This document shows positions 34,361-42,309 of a stretch of DNA of 64,000 nucleotides, in pieces. This DNA is from UBA10329 sp964500205 (GTDB taxonomy: Bacteria > Bacteroidota > Bacteroidia > UBA10329): positions 12,251 through 76,250 of the forward strand of contig CAZCNS010000017.1 in assembly GCA_964500205.1 (NCBI GenBank). The letters are read 5' to 3'. Within the stretch, counting starts at the first letter, position 1; every line of letters starts with the position of its first letter. Made by a program: the position numbers and the translations under genes. Below the pieces are notes generated by a model. The model saw only the letters and a program-made list of their open reading frames with translations, had not been told where the DNA came from and did no database searches.

Positions 34361-36067
34361 ATGCTGCGGAACAACTCCCTCCTCCTGATACTTTTTGCGG
34401 TGGCAGTGCAAGCCCAAGAGCCAGACTCATGGCATGGAGAAACCATCTATCAGATCTATCCGCGCTCATTTCAGGATTCGGACGGAGACGGCATCGGTGA
34501 CATCGCAGGCATCATCTCGCGACTGGACCATGTCAGGGAAATGGGATTTAGTGCGATCTGGTTCTCGCCTTTCTTCGCCAGTCCGCAGCAGGACTTCGGA
34601 TACGACATCAGCGATTATCGCAACATCGCCCCCGAATACGGTGACATGGCCCTCTGCCAGCGGCTCATTGACGAGGTACACGCACGGGGCATGAAGGTCA
34701 TATTCGACCTGGTGATGAACCATACCAGCGAACAGCACGCTTGGTTCCGAGAATCCGCATCATCACGCTACAACCCAAAAGCGGACTGGTACATCTGGAA
34801 AGACGGCAGAAGCAAGGATGGCAGAGGCAAGGATGGCAGAGGCAAGGATGGCAGCAGACCTCCCAACAACTGGAAAGCCATGATAGGCGGTAGCGGCTGG
34901 CACTGGCACGAGGGCAGGCAACAGTTTTACTGGGCATCTTTCCTTCCCTTCCAGCCCGACCTCAACTATCGCAACCCTGAGGTGCGCGAGGCCATGCTCG
35001 ATGTCGCGCGTTTTTGGCTTTCAATGGGGGTTGACGGCTTCCGGCTCGACATCTTCAACTCCATATACGAGGATTCACTACTTCGCGACAATCCCTTTGG
35101 GTGGCGCATCATTCCCAGTGAGGAGAATCCAAACGGTTTTTTCCAAAAAGCTCGATATACCGTCAATCAGGACGAGAGCTTCCGCTTCGCTACCGAGCTG
35201 CGTGCCGTAGTCGATGCATTCACCAACCCGCCTCGCTTCCTTGTTGGCGAGGTCTTTGGCAACACGGAAACCATCAAGCGATTCTGCCAGTATGAGGGCA
35301 AGAATGGTCTTCATGCTGTGTTCCTCTTCCAGACCCTGGGCACGCAGCCTGACGCAAGGAAATGGCGGCATGTGATCGAGGGTTTCGAGCGGGATTTCCC
35401 GCTACCGCTCTCCCCCACCTACGTTTTCAGTAACCATGACCGCAAGCGCAGCATGGCCATAGCCCGCAACGATGTGCGCATCATGAAACTATTGGCCGTG
35501 ATGCAACTGACCGTACGCGGAATTCCGTTTACCTATTACGGAGAAGAGCTGGGCATTCCAAAACCCACGCTGCCCATGCGAACTGGCCTTGACCCACTGG
35601 CACAGCGGTACAGGGCTATTCCACAGTTCATGGTCAACTGGTCGGGCGAGTCGCTGAACAGGGACGAGTGCCGCACCCCGATGTTGTGGGACACCACCGC
35701 CCATGCTGGCTTCACCACCGGAGAACCTTGGCTACCCGTATCCCCCGATCACGCAAACCTCAACACAGTAACTCAACAAGGAGACGAGAACTCCCTGATG
35801 CGATTCTATGCGCGTATACTCTCGCTCCGCAATGTCCATAAGGCACTTAAATATGGTTCGCTCACCATCTCAGACATCCGATGCGACAGGGATGTCCTGG
35901 CCTATTACCGCACCCTTGAAGACGAGACTTTTCTCATTCTTCTGAATTTCTCGAAGCGGGAAAAGACCATCATCCCCCCACCAGGTCAACTGGAAATCAG
36001 CACGGTCTCATCACCCCACCCTCGCACACTCGCCCCTTGGGAAGGTCGTGTGATCAGACTTGAATGA
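34361..36067 (+). CDS. Exported GH13 alpha-glucosidase-like enzyme with tandem KDGR repeats
   Basis: A 568-residue protein with a signal peptide (1-18, cleavage near VQA). GH13 regions I-IV are present: FDLVMNH (115-121), GFRLD with nucleophile Asp230, VGEVF with acid/base Glu297, and FSNHD with Asp360. It resembles oligo-1,6-glucosidase/alpha-glucosidases. Residues 147-166 contain four tandem KDGR(S/G)-type units encoded by 15-bp repeats, where relatives have one DGS loop. It probably hydrolyses oligosaccharides in the periplasm. A TATCTTTC sequence ends 4 nt before the ATG. Confidence 0.92.
   Translation: MLRNNSLLLILFAVAVQAQEPDSWHGETIYQIYPRSFQDSDGDGIGDIAGIISRLDHVREMGFSAIWFSPFFASPQQDFGYDISDYRNIAPEYGDMALCQRLIDEVHARGMKVIFDLVMNHTSEQHAWFRESASSRYNPKADWYIWKDGRSKDGRGKDGRGKDGSRPPNNWKAMIGGSGWHWHEGRQQFYWASFLPFQPDLNYRNPEVREAMLDVARFWLSMGVDGFRLDIFNSIYEDSLLRDNPFGWRIIPSEENPNGFFQKARYTVNQDESFRFATELRAVVDAFTNPPRFLVGEVFGNTETIKRFCQYEGKNGLHAVFLFQTLGTQPDARKWRHVIEGFERDFPLPLSPTYVFSNHDRKRSMAIARNDVRIMKLLAVMQLTVRGIPFTYYGEELGIPKPTLPMRTGLDPLAQRYRAIPQFMVNWSGESLNRDECRTPMLWDTTAHAGFTTGEPWLPVSPDHANLNTVTQQGDENSLMRFYARILSLRNVHKALKYGSLTISDIRCDRDVLAYYRTLEDETFLILLNFSKREKTIIPPPGQLEISTVSSPHPRTLAPWEGRVIRLE
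34799..34858 (+). repeat. Four tandem 15-bp repeats inside the GH13 gene
   Basis: Four in-frame copies of a 15-bp unit, roughly AAGGATGGCAGAGGC, encode KDGRS, KDGRG, KDGRG and KDGSR in the loop before the PPNNW segment. Copies 2 and 3 are identical, which suggests recent slippage. Confidence 0.85.
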
Positions 36068-36171
36068 CCGAAAGCGATACTTGCGTATCCATCATCACAT
36101 GGCAAACCCCTCACGAATGAGGATATTTGCACTCATGCCGAGAATTTTCGGTCTTTCACTGATTTTTTGAC

Positions 36172-38595
36172 ATGAACGTATTGAGATTGTTAGGGCTGTT
36201 GATGGCCTCATTGTTCCCTGTTCTGGTTCTTTCACAACCTCAACAGGGCATCCTCGAACCTATAAATTGGGCATTTTCTGCTGAACGCAAAAGTGCCACA
36301 GAAGCCGAACTCTACTTCACTGCGACCCTCGACAAAGGCTGGCATCTGTATTCACAGGACGTGCCTGAATTCGGGCCGATACCCACCACTTTCACCTTCA
36401 CCGAACTCGGAGGTTCAAAACTGAAGGGAAAAGTAGCTGAACCGAAAGCCATTGAAGAAATGGATCCCAACTTCGGGATGGTGGTGAAGTACTTTGACGG
36501 TAACCCGCGTTTCGTTCAGAAGGTCACTTTGGGCGAGAAAGCAACCACCATCAAAGGCGAGTTGGAGTTCATGGTCTGTGACGACAAACGCTGTCTGCCG
36601 CCTGATATCGAGAACTTTATTTTCAACCTTCCAGCATTTAAAGAAAAGCAGTCCACAAGCACTCAACTGCCTACAAAGGCAGCAGAAGAGACGAAGGTCA
36701 GCAGTAATGAACCCGAAATCTTCGACCCGGTGAAATGGTCGATGTATGCGAAATCTGTGGGAGACGGAGAATACGAACTTCAGTTTCAAGCCTCCATAGA
36801 CAAAGGCTGGCATCTGTACTCCATGCACCTGCCAGAGGACGGGATGATGATACCTACCTCTTTCAATTTCGATGTGAAAGGATTTGAACTGTTGGGCGAT
36901 GCCATTGAGCCGCAGCCGATCACCGAGTATGACCCCATGGCCGACATGGAGATGTCCTATTTCAAGGATGCGGTCACATTCCGTCAACGGGTGCAGCTCA
37001 CAGAACGCATTAGCAAGATCAGCGGCACACTGGAATTCATGGTCTGCGATGACGAGCGGTGCCTGCCACCCGAACTGCTTGATTTCACCTTTGACATCGG
37101 TACGGATGCCCTTCACAGCATCGGGGAATCCAAAGGAACGCTGACCTCGGACCGTTCTTGGGTCGGCATCTTCATCGCAGGTTTTCTCGGAGGGCTTTTG
37201 GCACTGCTGACGCCTTGCGTGTTCCCCATGTTGCCGCTCACGGTGAGCTTCTTCACCAAACAAAGCAAGACAAGAGCGAAGGGCATCAGTAACGCTATCA
37301 TCTATGGTCTCAGCATCATCGTGATCTATGTGGCTCTCGGGTTCTTTGTGACCGTGGTCTTTGGGGCTGATGCGCTGAACGCTCTGAGCACCAACGTTTG
37401 GTTCAACCTGTTCTTTTTCGCGCTGCTCGTGGTCTTCGCCATATCATTCCTTGGAGCATTCGAGATTACACTACCCAGCTCATGGGTCAACAAGGCCGAT
37501 CAGGCTTCTGACAAAGGCGGTCTCATCGGCATCTTCTTCATGGCTTTCACCCTTTCACTCGTGTCATTCTCGTGTACAGGCCCCATCATCGGGACGCTGC
37601 TGGTAGAGGCTGCAGTTAATGGTGGCATCCTCGGCCCCATCATGGGCATGACGGGATTCAGTCTTGCTCTGGCCCTCCCCTTCGGTCTGTTCGCAGCCTT
37701 CCCAGGATGGCTCAATACTATGCCCAAGTCGGGTGGCTGGATGAACTCCGTAAAGGTGAGCCTTGGCCTGCTGGAGCTTGCACTTGCGCTGAAATTTCTT
37801 AGTAATGCTGATCTCGTTATGCAGGCGGGACTGCTACAGCGTGAGCTTTTTATCGCCATTTGGATCGCCATCTTCCTAACCTTGGCCCTCTACCTCTTCG
37901 GCATTATTCACTTCCCGCATGACAGCAAGACCGAGCGCATCGGGGTGGCACGCTATTTCTTCGGCCTGCTCGCACTCACGTTCACCATCTACCTGATACC
38001 GGGAATGTGGGGCGCACCACTCAAAGTAATCAGCGGATTCCCACCACCAATGTTTTACAGTGAATCGCCACAAGGTCCAGGGACAGCTTCTGGACCTGCT
38101 GCGCTCTCGCTAACTGACGCATCGGGTACTGTGGTGGGAGACCCTGACCATTGCCCGCACGGGTTGCCATGCTTCCATGACTATGAAGAGGGAATGGCTT
38201 ACGCCCGTGAGAGTGGCAAACCTGTGCTGCTCGACTTCACAGGTTGGGCCTGTGTGAACTGCCGTAAGATGGAAGAACAGGTATGGAGCGACCCACGTGT
38301 GCTAAAACTATTGCGAGAAGATTTTGTGCTCATCTCCCTGTACGTTGATGAGAAAAAAGAACTTCCGAAAGAAGAGCAGATAGAGGTGACCATTGGAACA
38401 AAAACCAAGAAATTAAAATCAATCGGAAACAAGTGGAGCTACTTTCAAGCCTCACGCTACGGCACTAATTCGCAGCCTTACTACGTTATTATTGACCATC
38501 AGGAAACACAACTCGGCAGCCCCGCAGCTTACGACCCCGATATCGAGAAATACGTTGCATGGCTCGAACAGGGACTCAAAGCCTTCTATCGTTAA
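36172..38595 (+). CDS. DsbD-family thiol:disulfide interchange protein with duplicated N-terminal domain
   Basis: An 807-residue membrane protein. After a signal peptide come two homologous DsbD N-terminal (DsbC-like) domains. Each contains DKGWHLYS and a later EFMVCDD-RCLPP motif with redox cysteines (about residues 45-150 and 205-305). A CcdA-like eight-helix domain follows, with LTPCVFPM and FSCTGPIIG supplying its redox cysteines. The C-terminal thioredoxin domain has WACVNCRKME. It moves electrons from cytoplasmic thioredoxin to periplasmic proteins. Two alpha domains instead of one are unusual in E. coli terms. Confidence 0.92.
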   Translation: MNVLRLLGLLMASLFPVLVLSQPQQGILEPINWAFSAERKSATEAELYFTATLDKGWHLYSQDVPEFGPIPTTFTFTELGGSKLKGKVAEPKAIEEMDPNFGMVVKYFDGNPRFVQKVTLGEKATTIKGELEFMVCDDKRCLPPDIENFIFNLPAFKEKQSTSTQLPTKAAEETKVSSNEPEIFDPVKWSMYAKSVGDGEYELQFQASIDKGWHLYSMHLPEDGMMIPTSFNFDVKGFELLGDAIEPQPITEYDPMADMEMSYFKDAVTFRQRVQLTERISKISGTLEFMVCDDERCLPPELLDFTFDIGTDALHSIGESKGTLTSDRSWVGIFIAGFLGGLLALLTPCVFPMLPLTVSFFTKQSKTRAKGISNAIIYGLSIIVIYVALGFFVTVVFGADALNALSTNVWFNLFFFALLVVFAISFLGAFEITLPSSWVNKADQASDKGGLIGIFFMAFTLSLVSFSCTGPIIGTLLVEAAVNGGILGPIMGMTGFSLALALPFGLFAAFPGWLNTMPKSGGWMNSVKVSLGLLELALALKFLSNADLVMQAGLLQRELFIAIWIAIFLTLALYLFGIIHFPHDSKTERIGVARYFFGLLALTFTIYLIPGMWGAPLKVISGFPPPMFYSESPQGPGTASGPAALSLTDASGTVVGDPDHCPHGLPCFHDYEEGMAYARESGKPVLLDFTGWACVNCRKMEEQVWSDPRVLKLLREDFVLISLYVDEKKELPKEEQIEVTIGTKTKKLKSIGNKWSYFQASRYGTNSQPYYVIIDHQETQLGSPAAYDPDIEKYVAWLEQGLKAFYR

Positions 38596-39340
38596 AGCCA
38601 ACAAAGCCTTTCTAAGCATCAACTGCGATGCATTGGTGCCATAGGCATGTGATTACATTAACGATGTATCAGGTGCAGGCCCGCATTGCAGGCAAGAGAA
38701 CATAATCCAGCCTATGGTCTATGGAACGGCCAAACACACATGCGCTGCGCGAGACACATCATGCAGGGCTCTTTGTTTGGCTGCGAGACAAGTGCTTAGA
38801 TAATGAAGGTAGTTTTGTTACCGTCTAAAGCGGGGACTATAAATCACTGCACCACAACACCTCACAGTGCATAGCTGCATCATTCCGAGAGCATCCCAAG
38901 AAACGATGGCCGCAAACCTCCCTTTGGTAAGAACCAGGGTGTGACCGAATCCCCATTTAGCCCAAGGTTTTAACCTTAGACCAGGAGGTGTGAACGTTGT
39001 AACGGAAACCGCTTCAAGTGTTTCCCGTCCTATTTGTGAATTGCGCATCAACCGCTTGGAATAATCTATAGGGACGACTTGAACAGGCGTAATGCATAAC
39101 TCAGGGACATCTTCAACACCCGACTGATAACAATGGCCAGCACCATCGAGCTGTACTGATGTTCTTCCCCTCACAACCTGACTCAGGTCTCGCTCCGCTC
39201 AAAGCGCTCACGACAGGTAGGACATCCATTCGGCTTAAAATCAATGCAATGGCCTCACCATAGAGTAATTGGAGCCGTCCAATATTCTTTAAGAATGAGA
39301 GGGGAATCCCAGAATAATTGACCAAAGAACGAAGACCTAC
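38596..39340. other. 745-bp stretch without a supported gene
   Basis: The region between dsbD and the ompA terminator has lower GC than neighbouring genes. Open frames of 118 codons (38818-39174, minus) and 81 codons (39113-39358, minus) overlap each other. Their products are rich in Cys, Arg and Ser and match no family I know. A perfect TAGTTTTG box (38810-38817, plus strand) could drive a small RNA. I see no tRNA, rRNA or known structured RNA. It may be a decayed gene or a non-coding RNA locus. Confidence 0.4.
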
Positions 39341-39371
39341 AAAAAAGGGCCACCGCAATCGGTGACCCCTT
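39341..39371 (-). terminator. Rho-independent terminator of ompA
   Basis: On the minus strand the stem GGGGTCACCG / CGGTGGCCC with loop ATTG is followed by six T, 24 bp after the OmpA stop. Confidence 0.85.
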
Positions 39372-39394
39372 TCAGTAAGGTATTCTAAGGTGGC

Positions 39395-40936
39395 TTACTT
39401 CACAATGAAGTCAACCCTTCTGTTTACATTGAGTGCATCGTCTGTCTTAGACAGTGGCTCGCTCTGACCTGCGCTTTCCACACTGAAGCGCCCTGCATCC
39501 AGACCATACACCTTAACAAGGTGATCAACAGCAGCCTGTGCACGCTTTTCAGCGAGAGTCTTGTTGTAGTCTTCAGCACCGGTGCGGTCTGCGTGACCAA
39601 CAACCTTCACGTTTACACCAGTATTAGCCTTCATCAACTTCGCAACCTCAGCAAGCTTGTCGAAGCTGCTCCAGAAGTCGATTCGTGAACTATTCACTTT
39701 GAAGTAGATAGACATCAGGTTCATACCGCCTTTCATCGACCCAGCGCCTGCAGCAGCCTCATCTACACCAATGAGTTCAGGTGTTATGGTCTTGCCCTGG
39801 AAGTTCACTAGAGCACCAGCTGCGGTATTTGGCTCGAGATCTTGGCTATCTGCAACGCCATCACCATCAGAATCCAACTCACGACCTGACTCATCTACAC
39901 GAGCACCTTTGGGTGTGAATGGATCAGCATCCAAATAATCTGGAACACCGTCAACATCAACATCGATAGCACGTCCACTACCATCAACTGCAACATCTGC
40001 AGGTGTATCCGCTTCTTTGTCAAACAAATCAGAAACGCCATCACCATCACTATCAACGGTCAGACCTTCAATATTGGTCTCGATATCGTTCAACTTGCTA
40101 TTGAGCGCTTGGAACGGATTCACCCATTCGGTACTCTCCTTGTGCTTTCCGATTTTAAAGGTAAGACCAAGAGCAGCATAGCTGTAACTGTCGTCCGCTG
40201 AACCGGTAACCGTGGTAGCATCCAACTTATCGCTAAATGTAAAGCGATGAGTATATTCTCCGAACAGGTCAAATCTTCTGGAGATTCTAAACTTCACGCC
40301 CATTCCAACGGGGACTATTGTCTCGGTGGTCATAGATGATTTGGTCGCGTCAGAAGCGGTTGTAGGGGTACCTGTAGCAGGATGCTCATATCCGTAAGCG
40401 AACATGAATTCATCGTTGTACAAACCATTCTTAAAGGTCCGGAAAGAAATGAAACCGACACCAGCAGTTAAGTAGGAAGTGAACCTACGCTGCTTCGTCT
40501 TGTCAGAGTACAGCAGATTTGTCCAGTTCAGTTGAAAGTTCAGTGTATAGTCGATGAAATTATTTCTGAACTTGACGTTCCGGTGCTGCGTTGGAGCAAT
40601 GTTCGCGTTAGCAGCATCACTATTAGCCCTGAGACGCTTAACACCGCCCAAGGTACCACCCATCACATTGACATTCACACCCCAAACCGGGTGAAACTGA
40701 TAGGCAACAAAGCCGCCACCAGCAAAATTCCAGCGCTCAACGTTCTCACTTGATGGCCAGTGATTGTATTGACGGATATCACCGTAGAACAAGGTGTATC
40801 CACCATGGGCCCCTATGGATATACGATTGTACTTCTGCTTACCGGCCTTCTGCTTCTCGACCGGCTTATCCTGACCGAAGGATGTTGCAGACATGAGAGC
40901 CAGCACGGTCATCGCTAAAAGTCCTTTTTTCATCAT
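39395..40936 (-). CDS. OmpA-family outer-membrane porin with thrombospondin type 3 repeats
   Basis: A 513-residue protein. It has a signal peptide, an N-terminal beta-barrel (to about 245), calcium-binding TSP3 repeats (DSDGDGVSDLFDKE, DVDVDGVPDYLDADP, DSDGDGVADSQDLEP; about 285-375), and a C-terminal OmpA domain that binds peptidoglycan (GHADRTGAEDYNKTLAEKRAQA). Such proteins are abundant structural envelope proteins in Bacteroidota. A TACTTTTG box lies 67 nt upstream and a terminator follows, so the gene is monocistronic. Its lower GC and preferred codons suggest high expression. Confidence 0.95.
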   Translation of the reverse strand: MMKKGLLAMTVLALMSATSFGQDKPVEKQKAGKQKYNRISIGAHGGYTLFYGDIRQYNHWPSSENVERWNFAGGGFVAYQFHPVWGVNVNVMGGTLGGVKRLRANSDAANANIAPTQHRNVKFRNNFIDYTLNFQLNWTNLLYSDKTKQRRFTSYLTAGVGFISFRTFKNGLYNDEFMFAYGYEHPATGTPTTASDATKSSMTTETIVPVGMGVKFRISRRFDLFGEYTHRFTFSDKLDATTVTGSADDSYSYAALGLTFKIGKHKESTEWVNPFQALNSKLNDIETNIEGLTVDSDGDGVSDLFDKEADTPADVAVDGSGRAIDVDVDGVPDYLDADPFTPKGARVDESGRELDSDGDGVADSQDLEPNTAAGALVNFQGKTITPELIGVDEAAAGAGSMKGGMNLMSIYFKVNSSRIDFWSSFDKLAEVAKLMKANTGVNVKVVGHADRTGAEDYNKTLAEKRAQAAVDHLVKVYGLDAGRFSVESAGQSEPLSKTDDALNVNRRVDFIVK

Positions 40937-41002
40937 TTTCTAATTATCTGTGTGTGGTTTTCTATTTGTTCTCAGGGTTCACACCTGCGATTAATGCGGG
41001 GG

Positions 41003-41010
41003 CAAAAGTA
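41003..41010 (-). promoter_or_regulatory. TACTTTTG promoter box of ompA
   Basis: A perfect TAnnTTTG on the minus strand, 67 nt before the ATG at 40936, leaving an AT-rich 5' leader of about 60 nt, as expected for a highly translated mRNA. Confidence 0.55.
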
Positions 41011-41065
41011 ACCAAACGCTTAAAACAGCAACTATATCGAGAAAAAAAAACGCTTTGTTTCACAA

Positions 41066-41713
41066 TCAAGGGGTTACAGCATGAAATCCCGCACCCCATC
41101 GGCAACTCAGAAGATCTGCGATTCGTTCAAAGTGCGATTCATTCTGAACAAAATCAAGAGAATCGGCATCTACTGCGACAACAGGAGTGCTAGTCATTGT
41201 CAAAAAAGTCTCCATGTACCCTTGATGTATTCGAGTGAGGTAGCTTCGGTCAATGGATTGCTCGTAACTCCGGCCCCTGCCTGCAATCTGACGAAGGCAT
41301 CTGTCAACAGATACATTCATGTATAAAATGATGTCAGGTCTTGGGAGACGTCCATGAATGATAGAGAATAGCGTCCGGTACAGTTCAAATTCATCGTCTG
41401 TGAGGTTGATTCGGGAGAATATTAGTGATTTGGTGAGCATGTAGTCAGCCACAGTTATCGGCTGAAACATATTGTGGCTGACCACCTCCTCCCGGTGTTG
41501 ATGATAGCGTTCGGCCAGGAAACTCATTTCCAAAGGAAAAGCGTATCGACTGGCATCCTCGTAAAACTTGGGCAAGAATGGATTTTCGCTGAATTGCTCA
41601 AGAACCAATCTCGCTGACAGCCGCTCTGACAGCCGGGTTGCAAACGAGGTCTTTCCAGAACCTATGTTGCCCTCCACCACCACATACCTATGACTCGGAT
41701 CGATCTGATTCAT
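41066..41713 (-). CDS. Deoxynucleoside kinase
   Basis: A 215-residue kinase of the dNK/dGK family that phosphorylates deoxynucleosides for dNTP salvage. The P-loop VVVEGNIGSGKTSF is at residues 11-24. FLAERYHQH and the DIILYMNVSVDRCLRQIAGRGRSYEQ segment (lid with arginines) are typical. The start overlaps the folK stop (ATGA), making a two-gene folK-dNK unit as in many Bacteroidota. Confidence 0.93.
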   Translation of the reverse strand: MNQIDPSHRYVVVEGNIGSGKTSFATRLSERLSARLVLEQFSENPFLPKFYEDASRYAFPLEMSFLAERYHQHREEVVSHNMFQPITVADYMLTKSLIFSRINLTDDEFELYRTLFSIIHGRLPRPDIILYMNVSVDRCLRQIAGRGRSYEQSIDRSYLTRIHQGYMETFLTMTSTPVVAVDADSLDFVQNESHFERIADLLSCRWGAGFHAVTP

Positions 41714-42207
41714 ACTTTAACGTGGGGTTCCACAATACTTCTATCCATGCAGAGCTCATTCAGCGCGAGATAAGAGAGATTCAGAACGGGATGGATCTCA
41801 TCAGGAATAATCTGGCCAACCGGTAGCAACGCGAACCTTCGATAGGGCAACATGGGGTGCGGAACCTTCAACACATCATGATCTACTGCACCTTCGCTCC
41901 AATGAATGATGTCAATATCGATGGTTCGTGATTCGTAGGAGCCTGAATCCGTTCTCACTCGTCCTAGCGCCATCTCTATGGTATGAATCTGCGACAGCAC
42001 CTCAAGCGGAAGTAGGTCTGATCTGATCTTCAGTGCCTGGTTCAGAAAAAACCCATCTGCCTCGAATCCCCATGACACAGACCTGAATATGTCGGAGGAC
42101 GAAAGAACAGGGCCGACCCTCAAGGTGATGAGCTTCCGAGCCTCGTTCAAAAGCTGTTCGCTCTGGCCGAGGTTAGAGCCTGTAAGAAGCGTGTATTCGG
42201 TGTGCAT
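41710..42207 (-). CDS. folK: 2-amino-4-hydroxy-6-hydroxymethyldihydropteridine pyrophosphokinase
   Basis: A 165-residue HPPK that transfers pyrophosphate from ATP to the pterin in folate synthesis. LLTGSNLGQSEQLL opens the protein, and GRVRTDSGSYESRTIDIDIIHW is the HPPK signature with the Mg-binding aspartates. The following VPHPMLPYRRFALLP segment matches the family. It is first in the folK-dNK unit. A CATCTTCG sequence 15 nt upstream is only a weak promoter match. Confidence 0.95.
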   Translation of the reverse strand: MHTEYTLLTGSNLGQSEQLLNEARKLITLRVGPVLSSSDIFRSVSWGFEADGFFLNQALKIRSDLLPLEVLSQIHTIEMALGRVRTDSGSYESRTIDIDIIHWSEGAVDHDVLKVPHPMLPYRRFALLPVGQIIPDEIHPVLNLSYLALNELCMDRSIVEPHVKV

Positions 42208-42279
42208 GTTTTGAACTGCGCGAAGATGAGCTTTTAACGTTTCATAACGGTTGCCGATAACAAAGAAAGGTACTAAGAC

Positions 42280-42287
42280 TACCTTTG
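42280..42287 (+). promoter_or_regulatory. TACCTTTG promoter box of sppA
   Basis: A perfect TAnnTTTG, 22 nt upstream of the sppA ATG. The nearest upstream TTG (42251) is further than the usual spacing. Confidence 0.5.
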
Positions 42288-42309
42288 CGGCCCATCTTAA
42301 TCATTTGAC

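Noticed and set aside
38818..39174. 118-codon minus-strand frame
   Set aside because: Product rich in Cys and Arg with no family match and overlapped by another frame; kept only as a note in the gene-free region.
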